Positions 24,286 to 34,121 are shown, counted from the first letter of the stretch. The stretch is DNA of 64,000 nt from an uncultured Christensenellaceae bacterium (GCA_910586985.1 CAJUKK010000004.1:1-64000), one strand, 5' to 3'. Notes: generated from the sequence alone by a model not told the origin. Numbers and translations are program-made.

Positions 24286-27200
24286 TTATGCCTCTCCGCC
24301 GCCCGTTTCGGGAACGGTAATATCGAACGTGAACCCCTTTGTGCCGTCCGTACCGTTGCTGTCGAAGATAAATTTGAGTTGCGCCTCTTGATCTTTGTAG
24401 TCGTCGGGAAGCGTATAGGTCTTCATGAGCACGTTGTTGATAAACAGTTTCACCGTTGCACCGCTTCTTTCAAGCTTATAAGTAAGCCCCTTGGCGATAA
24501 ACTCACTCTTGATTTCCTCTTCGGTGTAGTTGTTCGTTCCTGCCGCGAAATATTCTTCGGGAAAATCCACCCGCTCCCAGTTAAACATCATGCTTTCCCA
24601 GTTGGTCTGTTGCAAAATGTTATTGCCGTTGTCCTGAACCGCAAAATCCACGCGGAAATTTTTGCCGTCTCCAAATACGAGCGCAACACTGTAACGCCTA
24701 CTGTTGTAATCGGGTACATCGAAATGAGCTTCTACGGTAACGTCGGTATACTTCTCTTTCGTTTCAAGATCGACGCCGCCGTTACCCGTTGCGGTGACCT
24801 TGCCCTCGCCCAGTTTCGTAAGATCGGCAGAATCGGGCGCGGAAGCGAAGATATTGTACACAAGTACGATTGCATCTGCAATGCCGCTGTCCGTCACAGT
24901 GACCGTTTGAGATACATACCCGTCCGCCGTGAGCATATAAGTACCCGTCAGAACGTTATTAAGCGTGAGCTTGCCGTCTGCAATCGTGTACTCGTATTCC
25001 GCCTTAGCGTTCGTAAGGGTTACCTTTGTGCCGTTTAAGACAATCGCTTCCGTTCCCTTCAAACCGGAAATGGTCGTTTCTATGTTTCCGTAAGTCGCAG
25101 CCTCGAATTCGGCGACGATCTCTGCATCGGCAGTTACAGTAAAAGTATACGTTCCGACCTTGTTTTCGTTAAACGTAACCGAATTCGTCACGTCCTTGCC
25201 GCCTACCGTGAGCGATTTGAGTATGTATCCCTCGGCGGGCGTAAGCGTGACTGTGACTGCATCGCCGTATTTGGGAGTTGCAGTAGAGAGTACGACCGTG
25301 CCGTTTGCCGTCGTGCCGGTCGTAACCGAGGCCGAAAGATTAGGCAGAGTTTCGCTCATCTCGAATTTCCAAGTCTTTTCTGCGCCGTTATCCGTTCCAC
25401 TCCAATAAATTCCGACGTGCGCGCCGACGTTTTCGTACTTGCTGTTCACCGCTTGGCGACCGATATACTTGTCGTTCAGGAACGCGTAGAACGTAGCGCC
25501 TTCGCGTACGAGCGTGAGTTTTAACGCGCCTTCGGCATAAGCCCTAAGATATTCGTCGCTGTCTTGGAAAAAGATCAAATCGTTCCAGTCTGCACCTTCC
25601 GCCGCATCATCCACCTGCCACCAGGTTTCGGGCTTTGCAAACTGGACTTTTTGTTTCCCTTCCATACGAATAAGGACGTATCCGCCGCCGTCAAAACGGA
25701 ACGCGATGCCCTGATTGCCGCCGTCGATTTTGCCGTCGCCGTAAGCGCCGCTCAGATAAACGGTAAACGCAACGTTGTTGTAAAGCGCCTTCGTGAGGAG
25801 CGATTCCATTTCGTTGCCGCCCTTCAAATAACCGTCGTTTTGCCGATCGAGATTCTTCGAACCCCAGCCTTGAACCAAATCGAACGCATCCTCGTATTCG
25901 AATACGATCGGCGTTTCGATTCCGTTTGCGCCGACGGTGACGTTGACAGGCTTATATCCTGCGACCTGTGCCGTATAGTTTCCCTGCGCAACGTTTTCCT
26001 GCAAGAGTTTGCCGCCCGCAACGGTGATTGTAACGTCCTCTAAACCGCCTAGCCCTTTGAGCGTGACCTGCGTGCCGTCTTTAATGGAGTTGCCCGTCAC
26101 GTCATATTTCTTGCCTGTAACGGCAACGTCTATGTCTGCCTGCCGATTTTCCAAAACCGTTACGACGACTGCGTTTTGCGCCTGCGTTGCGGCAAACGTG
26201 AACGAACCGTTGTTCAACTGACTGAGCACGGATTGCCCGTTCAACGTGATTTCGCTTACAACGTAACCGCTTTCGGGTAACGTAACCGTAAGGGTGACCC
26301 TATCGCCGAGCGCGCAAGAGGTTTTATCAATCGTAACCTCAACTCCTTCCGCTCCTTCGGGAATGTTTTTTGTAAGCTCTACCGCACTCGAAATGGAAGG
26401 AAGCGTTTCGGTAATTTTAAATTCCGCAACTGAATTTGCAACCATATCCCACGTAAAGAACCCGATTTGCACGTTCTTCCCGTCGTAGCCATTCGGCAGG
26501 TTATACGTTGCCACCCACTTTTCGTTAAAGAACGTATAGAGTTTACCGTCTTTCAGAACGCAGGTAAGATACAGCCCGTCTGCCTTGATTGCCGTGGTTT
26601 CGTCGTCGAGCAATGTGTGGATCGGCGCTTCGCCCCATTGGTTCAAACCGGCGTCCGCGCCGAACAAGCTGTTACCCTCCGGACATCCGTTCCATGCGTT
26701 GTTCACATACTGAATGTTGCCGTTGGGCTGATCACCGTTATGATAACGGACAATCACGTGCTTTCCGTCCTCGAATTTAAGCACAATACCCTGCGTGCGC
26801 ATTCCATTTGAGCTGTTGTTGTATTTGATGCGCAAACTTACGGCAACATCCGTAAAACTGTCTTTTGTGAGAATATTTAACGTACCGTTACCCGTTAGTT
26901 GAACAGAAGAATTTTCCGCATTTGCATTCGTAAAATCATGAACATTCGTATCGAAATTTTCAAGGAACGTAAATCCGTCGTATTCGAGGGTGATTCCGTT
27001 CGGGATTCCGTCTGCGCCGACGACTACCGTTGCGGGTTTATATCCCGTAAGCTCCGCTGTATAAGTCCCCTGCGCGACGTTCTCTTTGGAGAACGTTCCG
27101 TTCGTTACGGTAATTTCCACGTCCTCCAAGCCGCCCTGTCCTTTGAGCGTGACCGTCGTCCCATCCGCAAGGGAATTTCCCGTAACATCGTACTTCTTGC

Positions 27201-28599
27201 CCGTAACGGCAACGTCGGTGAGGTTAGCATACTCTATCTGTTTTACCGCAACCGTGAGGACGTTTGTCTGCTCGGTCAACATAAACGATACCTTGCCTTC
27301 TGCAAGCCGATCAAACAAAGAAGTATCTCCGAGGTTGATCGTACCGATCATGAAGTCGCCTTGCTCCGGAAGATTCACTGAAAGCGTCACGAGATCGCCG
27401 AGCTTATACCCTTCGGTTTTGTCGAGAGACACTTCCACCCCTTGAGGAAGGGTTCCCGTTTCCAAAGTAAGAGCACTGTCGAATTCAACTTCGGGAAGCG
27501 TTTGGGAAATGGAGAAAGGAATCTTTACCCCGCCGTTCACGTGTGCCGCCGCAAGCGCCACACGGCATTTTTGCGTTGCATATTCTTCGGGAAGAATCTG
27601 TTCGCCCATGAACTGCCCATTTACATACGCGCGAACAACGCCGCCGTTGCGAACGAGTTTGAGCTCGATGCCCGTTTCCTTGTATTGCGTTTCCGCCTCT
27701 GCGCTAAACGGATTGAAATATGCTTCGCCCGAACCGAAATCCCAATTATTTAAAATAGGCGTTTCTTCCCAGTCGTTACCGCCGATCCACTGCGCTTTGA
27801 ATTTGCCGTCCGACATTTTTTCGATACGGATCATCACGGCTTTACCATCCTCGAATACAAGGCGCAAGCCCTGATTGCCTCTCTCCGTATCGTCTACGCC
27901 CCACGTTACGTTCTCTTTATAGGTAACGCTCGCCGATACGCTGCCGTAAGACTCCTTGGAATAGACGTAGAAGTCGCCCGTGCCTTCGCCGATCGTAAAG
28001 TGGGCATTTTCCGCATCGTTGACGTGCAATTTATCGATTTTGGAAGGATTGCCGTAACTTCCGTTCCAATCGCTGCCCGTATGCGAGCCATGCGTGAATG
28101 CATCATATTGCAAAACGCAGTCGCCGAGCGCAACGTTTTGATTCTTGACCGCTTGCATATTCACGTAAGTCGTCAAATACCCCGCTTTGGAAATGCTGAA
28201 CTTATAGATATTGCCGACCCGCGCGTTCGTAACGGTAAATGCTCCCGTCTGAGAATTGTAGTCGATTTCGATGCCGTCGTCCTCGCCCGAGTCGATGGTG
28301 ACGCCCGCATAATCGGTTACGTTCTCGCCGAGTTTCAAAAGCTTTACGTTGCCCGAGGCGGTGCCGTATGCGGGTTTTTCCGCACCGCACTCGCATGTAT
28401 CGTCCTCGCGCCATACGTGCGGCTCTTTCTCCGTCGTTTCGTTGTCCTCCACACAGATCTGCCAATGCCCCGTTTCGTCGGAGCCCCACTCGGAGTAACT
28501 GTGTTCGTGTCCACCGCCGCAACCCGTTAATATCCCCGCGCAAAGCCCGCACGAGAGCGTCGTCACGGCAAGCGGCAATAAAAGTTTTTTCTTTTTCAT
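24286..28599 (-). CDS. Giant modular cell-surface lipoprotein, probable glycan binder
   Basis: 1437 aa; SD AAGGAGG. Lipoprotein signal with lipobox ILTGC, C27, then a short His/Cys/Trp-rich motif (HEHSYSEWGSDETGHWQIC). The rest is built of about four repeats of a CarboxypepD_reg-like unit (e.g. VAVTGKKYDVTGNS near 465 and 825, GTYTAELTGYKP) each followed by a ~200-residue LamG-like beta-sandwich (VALVFGDGKNFRVDF, GLRLVFEDGKAVMIR, QGIVLKFEDGKHVIVR). Small InlB/bacterial-repeat units lie between them. No catalytic motif is seen. Between the CBM9-like lipoprotein and the binding protein, it may hold polysaccharide at the cell surface. Confidence 0.8.
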   Translation of the reverse strand: MKKKKLLLPLAVTTLSCGLCAGILTGCGGGHEHSYSEWGSDETGHWQICVEDNETTEKEPHVWREDDTCECGAEKPAYGTASGNVKLLKLGENVTDYAGVTIDSGEDDGIEIDYNSQTGAFTVTNARVGNIYKFSISKAGYLTTYVNMQAVKNQNVALGDCVLQYDAFTHGSHTGSDWNGSYGNPSKIDKLHVNDAENAHFTIGEGTGDFYVYSKESYGSVSASVTYKENVTWGVDDTERGNQGLRLVFEDGKAVMIRIEKMSDGKFKAQWIGGNDWEETPILNNWDFGSGEAYFNPFSAEAETQYKETGIELKLVRNGGVVRAYVNGQFMGEQILPEEYATQKCRVALAAAHVNGGVKIPFSISQTLPEVEFDSALTLETGTLPQGVEVSLDKTEGYKLGDLVTLSVNLPEQGDFMIGTINLGDTSLFDRLAEGKVSFMLTEQTNVLTVAVKQIEYANLTDVAVTGKKYDVTGNSLADGTTVTLKGQGGLEDVEITVTNGTFSKENVAQGTYTAELTGYKPATVVVGADGIPNGITLEYDGFTFLENFDTNVHDFTNANAENSSVQLTGNGTLNILTKDSFTDVAVSLRIKYNNSSNGMRTQGIVLKFEDGKHVIVRYHNGDQPNGNIQYVNNAWNGCPEGNSLFGADAGLNQWGEAPIHTLLDDETTAIKADGLYLTCVLKDGKLYTFFNEKWVATYNLPNGYDGKNVQIGFFTWDMVANSVAEFKITETLPSISSAVELTKNIPEGAEGVEVTIDKTSCALGDRVTLTVTLPESGYVVSEITLNGQSVLSQLNNGSFTFAATQAQNAVVVTVLENRQADIDVAVTGKKYDVTGNSIKDGTQVTLKGLGGLEDVTITVAGGKLLQENVAQGNYTAQVAGYKPVNVTVGANGIETPIVFEYEDAFDLVQGWGSKNLDRQNDGYLKGGNEMESLLTKALYNNVAFTVYLSGAYGDGKIDGGNQGIAFRFDGGGYVLIRMEGKQKVQFAKPETWWQVDDAAEGADWNDLIFFQDSDEYLRAYAEGALKLTLVREGATFYAFLNDKYIGRQAVNSKYENVGAHVGIYWSGTDNGAEKTWKFEMSETLPNLSASVTTGTTANGTVVLSTATPKYGDAVTVTLTPAEGYILKSLTVGGKDVTNSVTFNENKVGTYTFTVTADAEIVAEFEAATYGNIETTISGLKGTEAIVLNGTKVTLTNAKAEYEYTIADGKLTLNNVLTGTYMLTADGYVSQTVTVTDSGIADAIVLVYNIFASAPDSADLTKLGEGKVTATGNGGVDLETKEKYTDVTVEAHFDVPDYNSRRYSVALVFGDGKNFRVDFAVQDNGNNILQQTNWESMMFNWERVDFPEEYFAAGTNNYTEEEIKSEFIAKGLTYKLERSGATVKLFINNVLMKTYTLPDDYKDQEAQLKFIFDSNGTDGTKGFTFDITVPETGGGEA

Positions 28600-28641
28600 T
28601 TTTTCCTCCTTATCATTTCACAAAAATGCAATTTCTGCACT

Positions 28642-29661
28642 CTATCCGATTTCAATGTCGATTACGATATCCTGCGAGGGCTTCTCCACCGTAAAACGGT
28701 ATTCGCCCTGCACTTCGCCCAGTTTATCCATATAGTCGACGCCGTTTACCGTAATCGCCTTCACCTTTGCATTGTTTACCGTCTGCACGACGAACGTCGT
28801 ATCCACGCCCGAAAGAACATAGTCGAGCCCTGATTTCTCCTGCACCGTGCCCGTACCCGAGCCCGTTTGGTTGACGATAATCTTATGACTTATAAGTCCG
28901 CTCTTGCCGAAACGGAAGAACGTGGAAGGATCCCACATGTTGAAGTTTGGCAGATATTCGCCCGGCCAAGGCGACCAAAGTCTGTCTGTTTCCGTATTCG
29001 TCCCGTTGTAGTTAAACGAAAAGATATGCACGGGCGCAATGCCGAGAATCAAGTTTTGGGGATCGCTTACGTCATAGCCCACAAAGTCGAGATATGCGAA
29101 CGGAAGAAATCCTTCGACAATATATCCCGTGCATTCGGGCGTGTTCACTTCTCCCCCGATCGTCTCGGAGGCAACAATGGGCAAAATATTGACAGGCGCC
29201 TTTACCTCCGTCCAATCGCTATAACGGAACTTGGAGGTGTACGAGCCGTTCGCAAGAAAGTCGAATTCGAAAAGACGGTGCTCGTTGGTATCTTCGCTCG
29301 GTCCCATATACATTTCGATACAGCTGTTCATATAGGAAGCCCTGTCGGGATTTACCCAAATATTCGTGCCGTGCTCTTCCACCTTCATGCCGAAGTAAAC
29401 GCCCTTCGTGCCGTAAGAAGTTGTAAACGTGATATCGGCAAACTGTTTCGAGTTGATTTTATCCACGCCGTTCAGCCAGCGCGATTCTTTCCAACGCGCT
29501 TCGTCGAACTTACCGTCGATCGTCATATCCGCGTCCAGCTGGGCAACGCGCTTCGTCGGAACGGGATAGGGATTGGGATCCTTTACAATGTCCGAACAGC
29601 CTGCCATGCTAAGAGTGAGTACTCCCGCGCCCAAGAGCGCGGCGATCTTCATCTTTTTCAT
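28642..29661 (-). CDS. Lipoprotein with CBM9-like domain
   Basis: 339 aa; SD GGGAGG. Lipobox SMAGC, C22. Residues about 40-250 resemble a CBM9/DOMON-type beta-sandwich: DADMTIDGKFDEARWKES, VYFGMKVEE, EMYMGPSED, FEFDFLANG, GYIVEGFLPF. The C-terminal 80 residues are a small beta domain like those in the giant lipoprotein next door. Its ATG overlaps the GH43 stop (ATGA), so the two are coupled. It probably presents bound glycan to GH43. Confidence 0.8.
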   Translation of the reverse strand: MKKMKIAALLGAGVLTLSMAGCSDIVKDPNPYPVPTKRVAQLDADMTIDGKFDEARWKESRWLNGVDKINSKQFADITFTTSYGTKGVYFGMKVEEHGTNIWVNPDRASYMNSCIEMYMGPSEDTNEHRLFEFDFLANGSYTSKFRYSDWTEVKAPVNILPIVASETIGGEVNTPECTGYIVEGFLPFAYLDFVGYDVSDPQNLILGIAPVHIFSFNYNGTNTETDRLWSPWPGEYLPNFNMWDPSTFFRFGKSGLISHKIIVNQTGSGTGTVQEKSGLDYVLSGVDTTFVVQTVNNAKVKAITVNGVDYMDKLGEVQGEYRFTVEKPSQDIVIDIEIG

Positions 29662-31601
29662 TGCACACCTCCCGCTTTTCCGAGAATTTTAATCTCGGAA
29701 ATGCCGACTTCGTCCTGTTCTTCGGGAACTTCAACCGTGATTTTTAGCGATTTCACTTTCACGTCGTAGAACTCCGCAAACGCCGCCGCGCCCGACATGA
29801 CGTAGTCTATGATTTCGTTGTTGTCTCCCGAAACTTCGCAATATGCTTCCACGTCGAATTTTACGTCGCGAATGACTCTTACGCTTCCGTCTTCCAACGT
29901 GAATTCTATTTTCGGGATGTTCAAAAATACCCTGTCCTCAAACGCCGAATTGTACACCAGCACCGCGCGAAGCGTTTGAGCCGTTTCAAAATTGAAAACG
30001 AACGTCGTCGTCTCGGAAATCACCGTTTCGCCGATATAGCTCATAAACTCCTCGTTCGCCGTCTTGTGTACGGATAAAAGTCCGTCCGTGAGATATTCGA
30101 GCTCCACGTCCGTTTCCTTTTCCATGCCGACTTCCGCCTCGCCCGCGATATTCTTGTATCCGCTGTACCAATAGGGAAGCGGCTGCATGGAGTCCGTGGG
30201 ACCGTTCGTGTAGGGGATATCCATATCGTTCCCGTCTTTGTCCTTCACGGTGATCCACTGCATTTCGTCCATCGCCGTATAGCGGGCGCCGCCGCCCGTT
30301 AAATAGTCGTTATGTCGGTGATAGATAATATAGGAGATCCCCTCGCGCGTGATGAACGAATGGTGCCCCGCGCCCGAGACCGTCGAACTCTCCGTCGTCG
30401 TGGAACAAAGAAGCAAGCCCCCTTCTTCCTCGCGAAGTTTGCGGAAAGGTCCGTCGGGATTCTCCGAAATCGCCGTTGCGACCGAATATTTACTCGTCGA
30501 GTAATCGTTGACCGAGAAGGTGAGATAGTAAAGCCCTTTTCCGTTTTTGTCCTCGTGATAGATGACGTGAGGGCCTTCGTTACAGGACTGCTCCTCGTAA
30601 GTAACGGGGTCGTCATTCGCGGTACCGTTTTTCCTGTCCTCGCGCCACTCCTCGATCGTATAGTATTGATCGATCGTGAGAAGCTCCGCGCTGTCCCAGT
30701 TGGGCGTGAGCCAATCGGTCATTTCGATCGCCATGATTCCCGTCGGGCGCGATATATTGCAATACAACCACTTTTTGCCGTTTTGATCCACAAACGGGTG
30801 CGGATCGATATTGCCGAAATAGCCCGAGTCCCAAATCATGCCCTCAGAATGCGTGATTCCCTGCCTTTGATTAAACTTATAGAGCTCGTCGGGACTGAAC
30901 AAGCAGTACTTTGCATAATAGTGCGGGAACGCCGCCTCGTAATATTCTCCGTCCTCTTTGACCCAAGCGTATTTGTCCGTCTGTTCGTCCTCCGCGGTCA
31001 TATCGGTAAGCTTTTTGTTCCCCGTCTTGTTGTAACTGTGTTTGCCCGAAAAATCAACTATGGTATACGGTCCTGCCGGATTCTCGCTCGTTGCAACATA
31101 CATATTGTAGAGCGTACAGTCGTTCACAACGCCTTTGCCCGTCGTAACGCTTATGTCCGCTTCGGGCGTAGCGCTGAAAAACAGGTAATAAAGCCCCTTG
31201 CCCCCGTTCGCCGCGGCGTCGTAGATGACTTCGGGCGCCCAAAGATTGGAAGCCGTTGCCCGCTTCACTTCGTTCGTCATATTCTTAAACGTAGGTCCTA
31301 CGCTCTCCCATTCGGCTAAGTTTTTAGAACGCATGGTATAAAAGTTTCCGGTTGTGCCGAACAGATAATAGTAGCCGGATTGCGCCGTATCGTCCAAAAC
31401 CTGCGGATCGGGATAACCCTGCTGCACGGAATTGCTGTAAAACAGCTCCGTGTTATACACCATATTGCCGTTTTCGTCCTTCGCGTCGCCCTTGTAGGCG
31501 GATAGCTCGTATTCCTTATCGCAGCCCGCTAATGCGGCAAGCGACGAAACCCCGAGTAAGCCCGCAATCAGAAAGGACGCAATTTTTTTTCCTTTATTCA
31601 T
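29658..31601 (-). CDS. GH43 glycosidase, lipoprotein
   Basis: 647 aa; SD AAGGAGG. Lipobox LAALAGC, C27. Five-bladed propeller with general base D65 (QGYPDPQVL), pKa-tuning D probably in the NLWAPEVIYD region, and the acid in SCNEGPHVIYH near 340. The C-terminal ~150 residues are an extra beta domain. GH43 enzymes are mostly arabinofuranosidases or xylosidases, so arabinoxylan or arabinan side chains are the likely target. Membrane-anchored outside the cell. Confidence 0.88.
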   Translation of the reverse strand: MNKGKKIASFLIAGLLGVSSLAALAGCDKEYELSAYKGDAKDENGNMVYNTELFYSNSVQQGYPDPQVLDDTAQSGYYYLFGTTGNFYTMRSKNLAEWESVGPTFKNMTNEVKRATASNLWAPEVIYDAAANGGKGLYYLFFSATPEADISVTTGKGVVNDCTLYNMYVATSENPAGPYTIVDFSGKHSYNKTGNKKLTDMTAEDEQTDKYAWVKEDGEYYEAAFPHYYAKYCLFSPDELYKFNQRQGITHSEGMIWDSGYFGNIDPHPFVDQNGKKWLYCNISRPTGIMAIEMTDWLTPNWDSAELLTIDQYYTIEEWREDRKNGTANDDPVTYEEQSCNEGPHVIYHEDKNGKGLYYLTFSVNDYSTSKYSVATAISENPDGPFRKLREEEGGLLLCSTTTESSTVSGAGHHSFITREGISYIIYHRHNDYLTGGGARYTAMDEMQWITVKDKDGNDMDIPYTNGPTDSMQPLPYWYSGYKNIAGEAEVGMEKETDVELEYLTDGLLSVHKTANEEFMSYIGETVISETTTFVFNFETAQTLRAVLVYNSAFEDRVFLNIPKIEFTLEDGSVRVIRDVKFDVEAYCEVSGDNNEIIDYVMSGAAAFAEFYDVKVKSLKITVEVPEEQDEVGISEIKILGKAGGVQ

Positions 31602-31611
31602 TTTTTCCTCC

Positions 31612-32574
31612 TTATTTTGTTTCGATCACGCAACCCGCTTCCGCGAGCGAGTCGATAAACACCTGATACGTATCCTTTTTCGGGTGAACCCCATCGTCAC
31701 GAAGCATCGCCGTACCGACTTTCGAGCAAGTGTCCACACAGGTGATCCAGTCGTATTTTTCGCACCATTCCGTCATATACGCGTTTGTTTCTGTCACGCG
31801 CCCCGCATAACCCGTATCCTTTCTCTGCGTAATGTTGAACCAATAGATCTTCGCGGTCGGATAGCTCGTGTGCAGATACATCATCAAGCGGCATAGGCTC
31901 GCCTCCGTTTCCTCTACGTCGTCGTGCAGGTCGTAGAAGTTGTTCGTGCCGATATGGAACACGATATTCTTGGGCGCGGTGTCTCCGATAATCGTCTCAT
32001 ACGCCCGCTCCCAGTGATAGGAAGTCGTGGAGCTCATTCCGGCGTTTAATACCTCCTTGCCTTCCTTGAACTCCGTCATGTATTCACCGATAAAATTATC
32101 ATCCATAAAACTGTCGCCGAGGAACAACGTCGTATTGTCGTTGACCGCTTGGCACGTCTGCGCACGATGATCGACGGGATAATCGGATACGTCATAGCGT
32201 TCCCCGTACTTCGCATCCGCACCCGTCCAACGTAGATATTCCACTTCCACGTTAAAATTCGCCTTGAAATGCTCGCTCTTCGCGGTAACGGGATAAGTCT
32301 CGTTCGTGCGCCCTTTCGGCGTCACCACGTTGTTCTCGATATTCAGCTTCGTCGTGTCGTAAGTAAAGGTGAGCGTTTCAGCCTTTTCGGGCTTTGTGAA
32401 TACGGGCTCGATCTCGGCAAAGGTATAGTTCTTGTCTTCGTTGATATATACCTTTACGTCCCCGATCGACAGTTCCCCGTAGGCGTCCGATCCGTCCTCC
32501 TCTCCGCACGCCGCGAACATGGTTCCCGTCAATACGAGAAGAGCTAGGGCTGCAAGTTTACAAAATTTCTTCAT
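31612..32574 (-). CDS. SGNH/GDSL hydrolase lipoprotein (probable carbohydrate esterase)
   Basis: 320 aa; SD AAGGAGG. Lipobox MFAAC, C23. A short beta domain covers about 30-115; then SGNH blocks: FLGDSFMDD (Ser near 155), the G in LNAGMSS, GTNNFYD (Asn near 208) and DGVHPKK (Asp/His near 293-296). Likely removes acetyl groups from the glycan before GH43 acts. First gene of the operon, facing the AraC regulator. Confidence 0.87.
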   Translation of the reverse strand: MKKFCKLAALALLVLTGTMFAACGEEDGSDAYGELSIGDVKVYINEDKNYTFAEIEPVFTKPEKAETLTFTYDTTKLNIENNVVTPKGRTNETYPVTAKSEHFKANFNVEVEYLRWTGADAKYGERYDVSDYPVDHRAQTCQAVNDNTTLFLGDSFMDDNFIGEYMTEFKEGKEVLNAGMSSTTSYHWERAYETIIGDTAPKNIVFHIGTNNFYDLHDDVEETEASLCRLMMYLHTSYPTAKIYWFNITQRKDTGYAGRVTETNAYMTEWCEKYDWITCVDTCSKVGTAMLRDDGVHPKKDTYQVFIDSLAEAGCVIETK

Positions 32575-32711
32575 AAATCCTCCTTATCTATCAATAACGT
32601 TTCCGCGCATTCATTCGGATTTCGGAAGAGTAAATTGGTTGGGGGGAAAATATTTATTTCTGCCCTTCCGAAACGTATGGGCTTCGCATTTTTCGGCGTT
32701 GCTTTCTTTTC

Positions 32712-32717
32712 TGTCAA
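32712..32717 (-). promoter_or_regulatory. Possible -35 element of the glycan operon
   Basis: TTGACA on the minus strand directly downstream of the palindromes, about 140 bp before the SGNH gene. No convincing -10 follows at 17 bp, so this is weak and may need an activator. Confidence 0.3.
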
Positions 32718-32722
32718 TTGTC

Positions 32723-32768
32723 TTTTGTTACGGTTATCCGTAACAAAAACAAAGGGATATCCCTTTGT
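32723..32768. promoter_or_regulatory. Two adjacent perfect palindromes, probable operators
   Basis: TTTTGTTACGG ttat CCGTAACAAAA (32723-32748, 11-bp arms) abuts ACAAAGGGATATCCCTTTGT (32749-32768, 20-bp perfect). They lie in the 350-bp region between the operon and araC, next to the minus-strand TTGACA. Perfect dyads suit dimeric LacI- or GntR-like regulators more than AraC proteins. Confidence 0.55.
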
Positions 32769-32890
32769 GAAAAATTTACATTTTTTGTTAGTGATTTTAT
32801 TATATCTCAGAACAATTGCTTTTTCAACGCTAAAAGGCATAATTTTGTGCCATAAGCGTACATTTTATCCCATTAATTTTATCACTTTGG

Positions 32891-32919
32891 TTGACTGTAT
32901 GTAAAAGATATTATATAAT
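32891..32919 (+). promoter_or_regulatory. Strong promoter of the AraC gene
   Basis: TTGACT (32891-32896), 17-bp spacer, TATAAT (32914-32919). The expected transcription start, 6-7 nt further, falls on or next to the ATG at 32926. Confidence 0.85.
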
Positions 32920-32925
32920 CAAAAT

Positions 32926-33726
32926 ATGGAAAATTATATTACGCGCACTTGGGTGCGTGATATCAACGAATCGACGCGTGACTTTCCCATTTATTTCCAC
33001 GCCGAAAAATACGAATCGATCGGGTACACCGCACACCTTCACCGCAACGCCGAAATTTATTGCGTTGTAAAAGGCAATTCGCACGTTACGATCAACGAAC
33101 GGGAATACGATCTCACTGCAGGACAAGCCGTCGTTATTAACAGTTTGCAGGTTCATTCCTATAAAAACAGCGAAGGGACGATCGTCTCCTTCCTGTTGAT
33201 CGGTTCAAGCTTCTTACAGCTGTTCAATTCCGTTTATCCCAAACGTACGCTCCCCGAATTCTTGTCCGATCCCAAAGCCAACCGCCCCATTTTGAAACTC
33301 ATCGACGATATCGCTACCCAATACGACGACTTCGACACCTTCGAAGGAATGGGGTATACCAATTTATTGATTCATCATATCGTAAAGGCTTACGGCACCG
33401 AGCCGACAAAAAAAGCTTCCAAAAAATTTATTTTTTCGGAAATCATTCAGTATATCTACGACCACTATAAAGAGGATCTTTCACTAACAAGCCTTGCCGA
33501 GCAATTCGGCTATGCACCCCGTTCTTTGGGGCATATGTTCGGCAAATACGTAAAAATGGATATTCGGAACTTTATCAATAGTGTCCGCGCGGAAAAGGTG
33601 CTTGAAATGAAAGCCGACCCTGCGCACAGCGATAAGACGCTTTTGGAGCTTGCTCTCGCCTGCGGCTTTAACAGCGCTTCGAGCTTTTACCGCACTTACC
33701 GTAAAAATTTCAGCCAATCCCGCTGA
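32926..33726 (+). CDS. AraC family regulator of the glycan operon
   Basis: 266 aa. The N-terminal cupin-type sensor (HLHRNAEIYCVVKGNSHVTI near 37-56) should bind a sugar ligand. The C-terminal double HTH (about 165-266) includes LTSLAEQFGYAPRSLGHMF and ACGFNSASSFYRTYRKNF. It is divergent from the glycan operon and therefore its likely activator. There is no SD before the ATG and the -10 box ends 6 bp upstream, so the mRNA is probably leaderless. The next in-frame ATG is about residue 136, too late to be the start. Confidence 0.9.
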   Translation: MENYITRTWVRDINESTRDFPIYFHAEKYESIGYTAHLHRNAEIYCVVKGNSHVTINEREYDLTAGQAVVINSLQVHSYKNSEGTIVSFLLIGSSFLQLFNSVYPKRTLPEFLSDPKANRPILKLIDDIATQYDDFDTFEGMGYTNLLIHHIVKAYGTEPTKKASKKFIFSEIIQYIYDHYKEDLSLTSLAEQFGYAPRSLGHMFGKYVKMDIRNFINSVRAEKVLEMKADPAHSDKTLLELALACGFNSASSFYRTYRKNFSQSR

Positions 33727-33980
33727 TTGTTTTGTATCTCCCTTTGATTGTGGCGCACGTGCTCGTCGTAATAAGAGCAAACCAAAATCTGAAGTAAAGA
33801 TATAGAACGCTTTTTTTACGTATAAGAAACGAAATTATGGAAAAGACGTTCGGATTATTTTTTTATTAAACGAATAAAATTTATAAGACGCGACGCGTTT
33901 GGCGCTTAGCGCAACAATCGCTATTCCGTCGGGGCATTGCCCCTCCTTACGGATTATTTGTTTATATGGAAGAATATGAA

Positions 33981-34121
33981 AACTTCTGCAAATAAAAATA
34001 GCGGCAAAGCCAACAATTGGGCTCTGCCGCTTGCCATGTCTATCCGGTATGTAAGCTGGTCTATATCTACTATAAGAAATGACGGTGAACACCGTCATTT
34101 CTTATTTATCTTGCAGAAGTT
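33981..34121. repeat. 141-bp multi-hairpin unit with terminal inverted repeats
   Basis: Ends AACTTCTGCAAATAAA (33981-33996) and TTTATCTTGCAGAAGTT (34105-34121) are inverted repeats. Inside lie an 11-bp stem with one mismatch (34001-34030) and a 16-bp perfect stem (34072-34105). The surrounding 33727-34318 has no convincing gene. It could be a MITE-like element, a small structured RNA or a compound terminator. Confidence 0.5.

Noticed and set aside
25900..27250. Repeated DNA in the giant lipoprotein gene as a possible CRISPR or tandem repeat
   Set aside because: The similarity is about 1 kb apart, imperfect, in frame, and explained by duplicated protein modules. No CRISPR array was seen in the window.
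30312..31319. 335-codon plus-strand open frame
   Set aside because: Antisense of GH43; Arg/Val-rich shadow.
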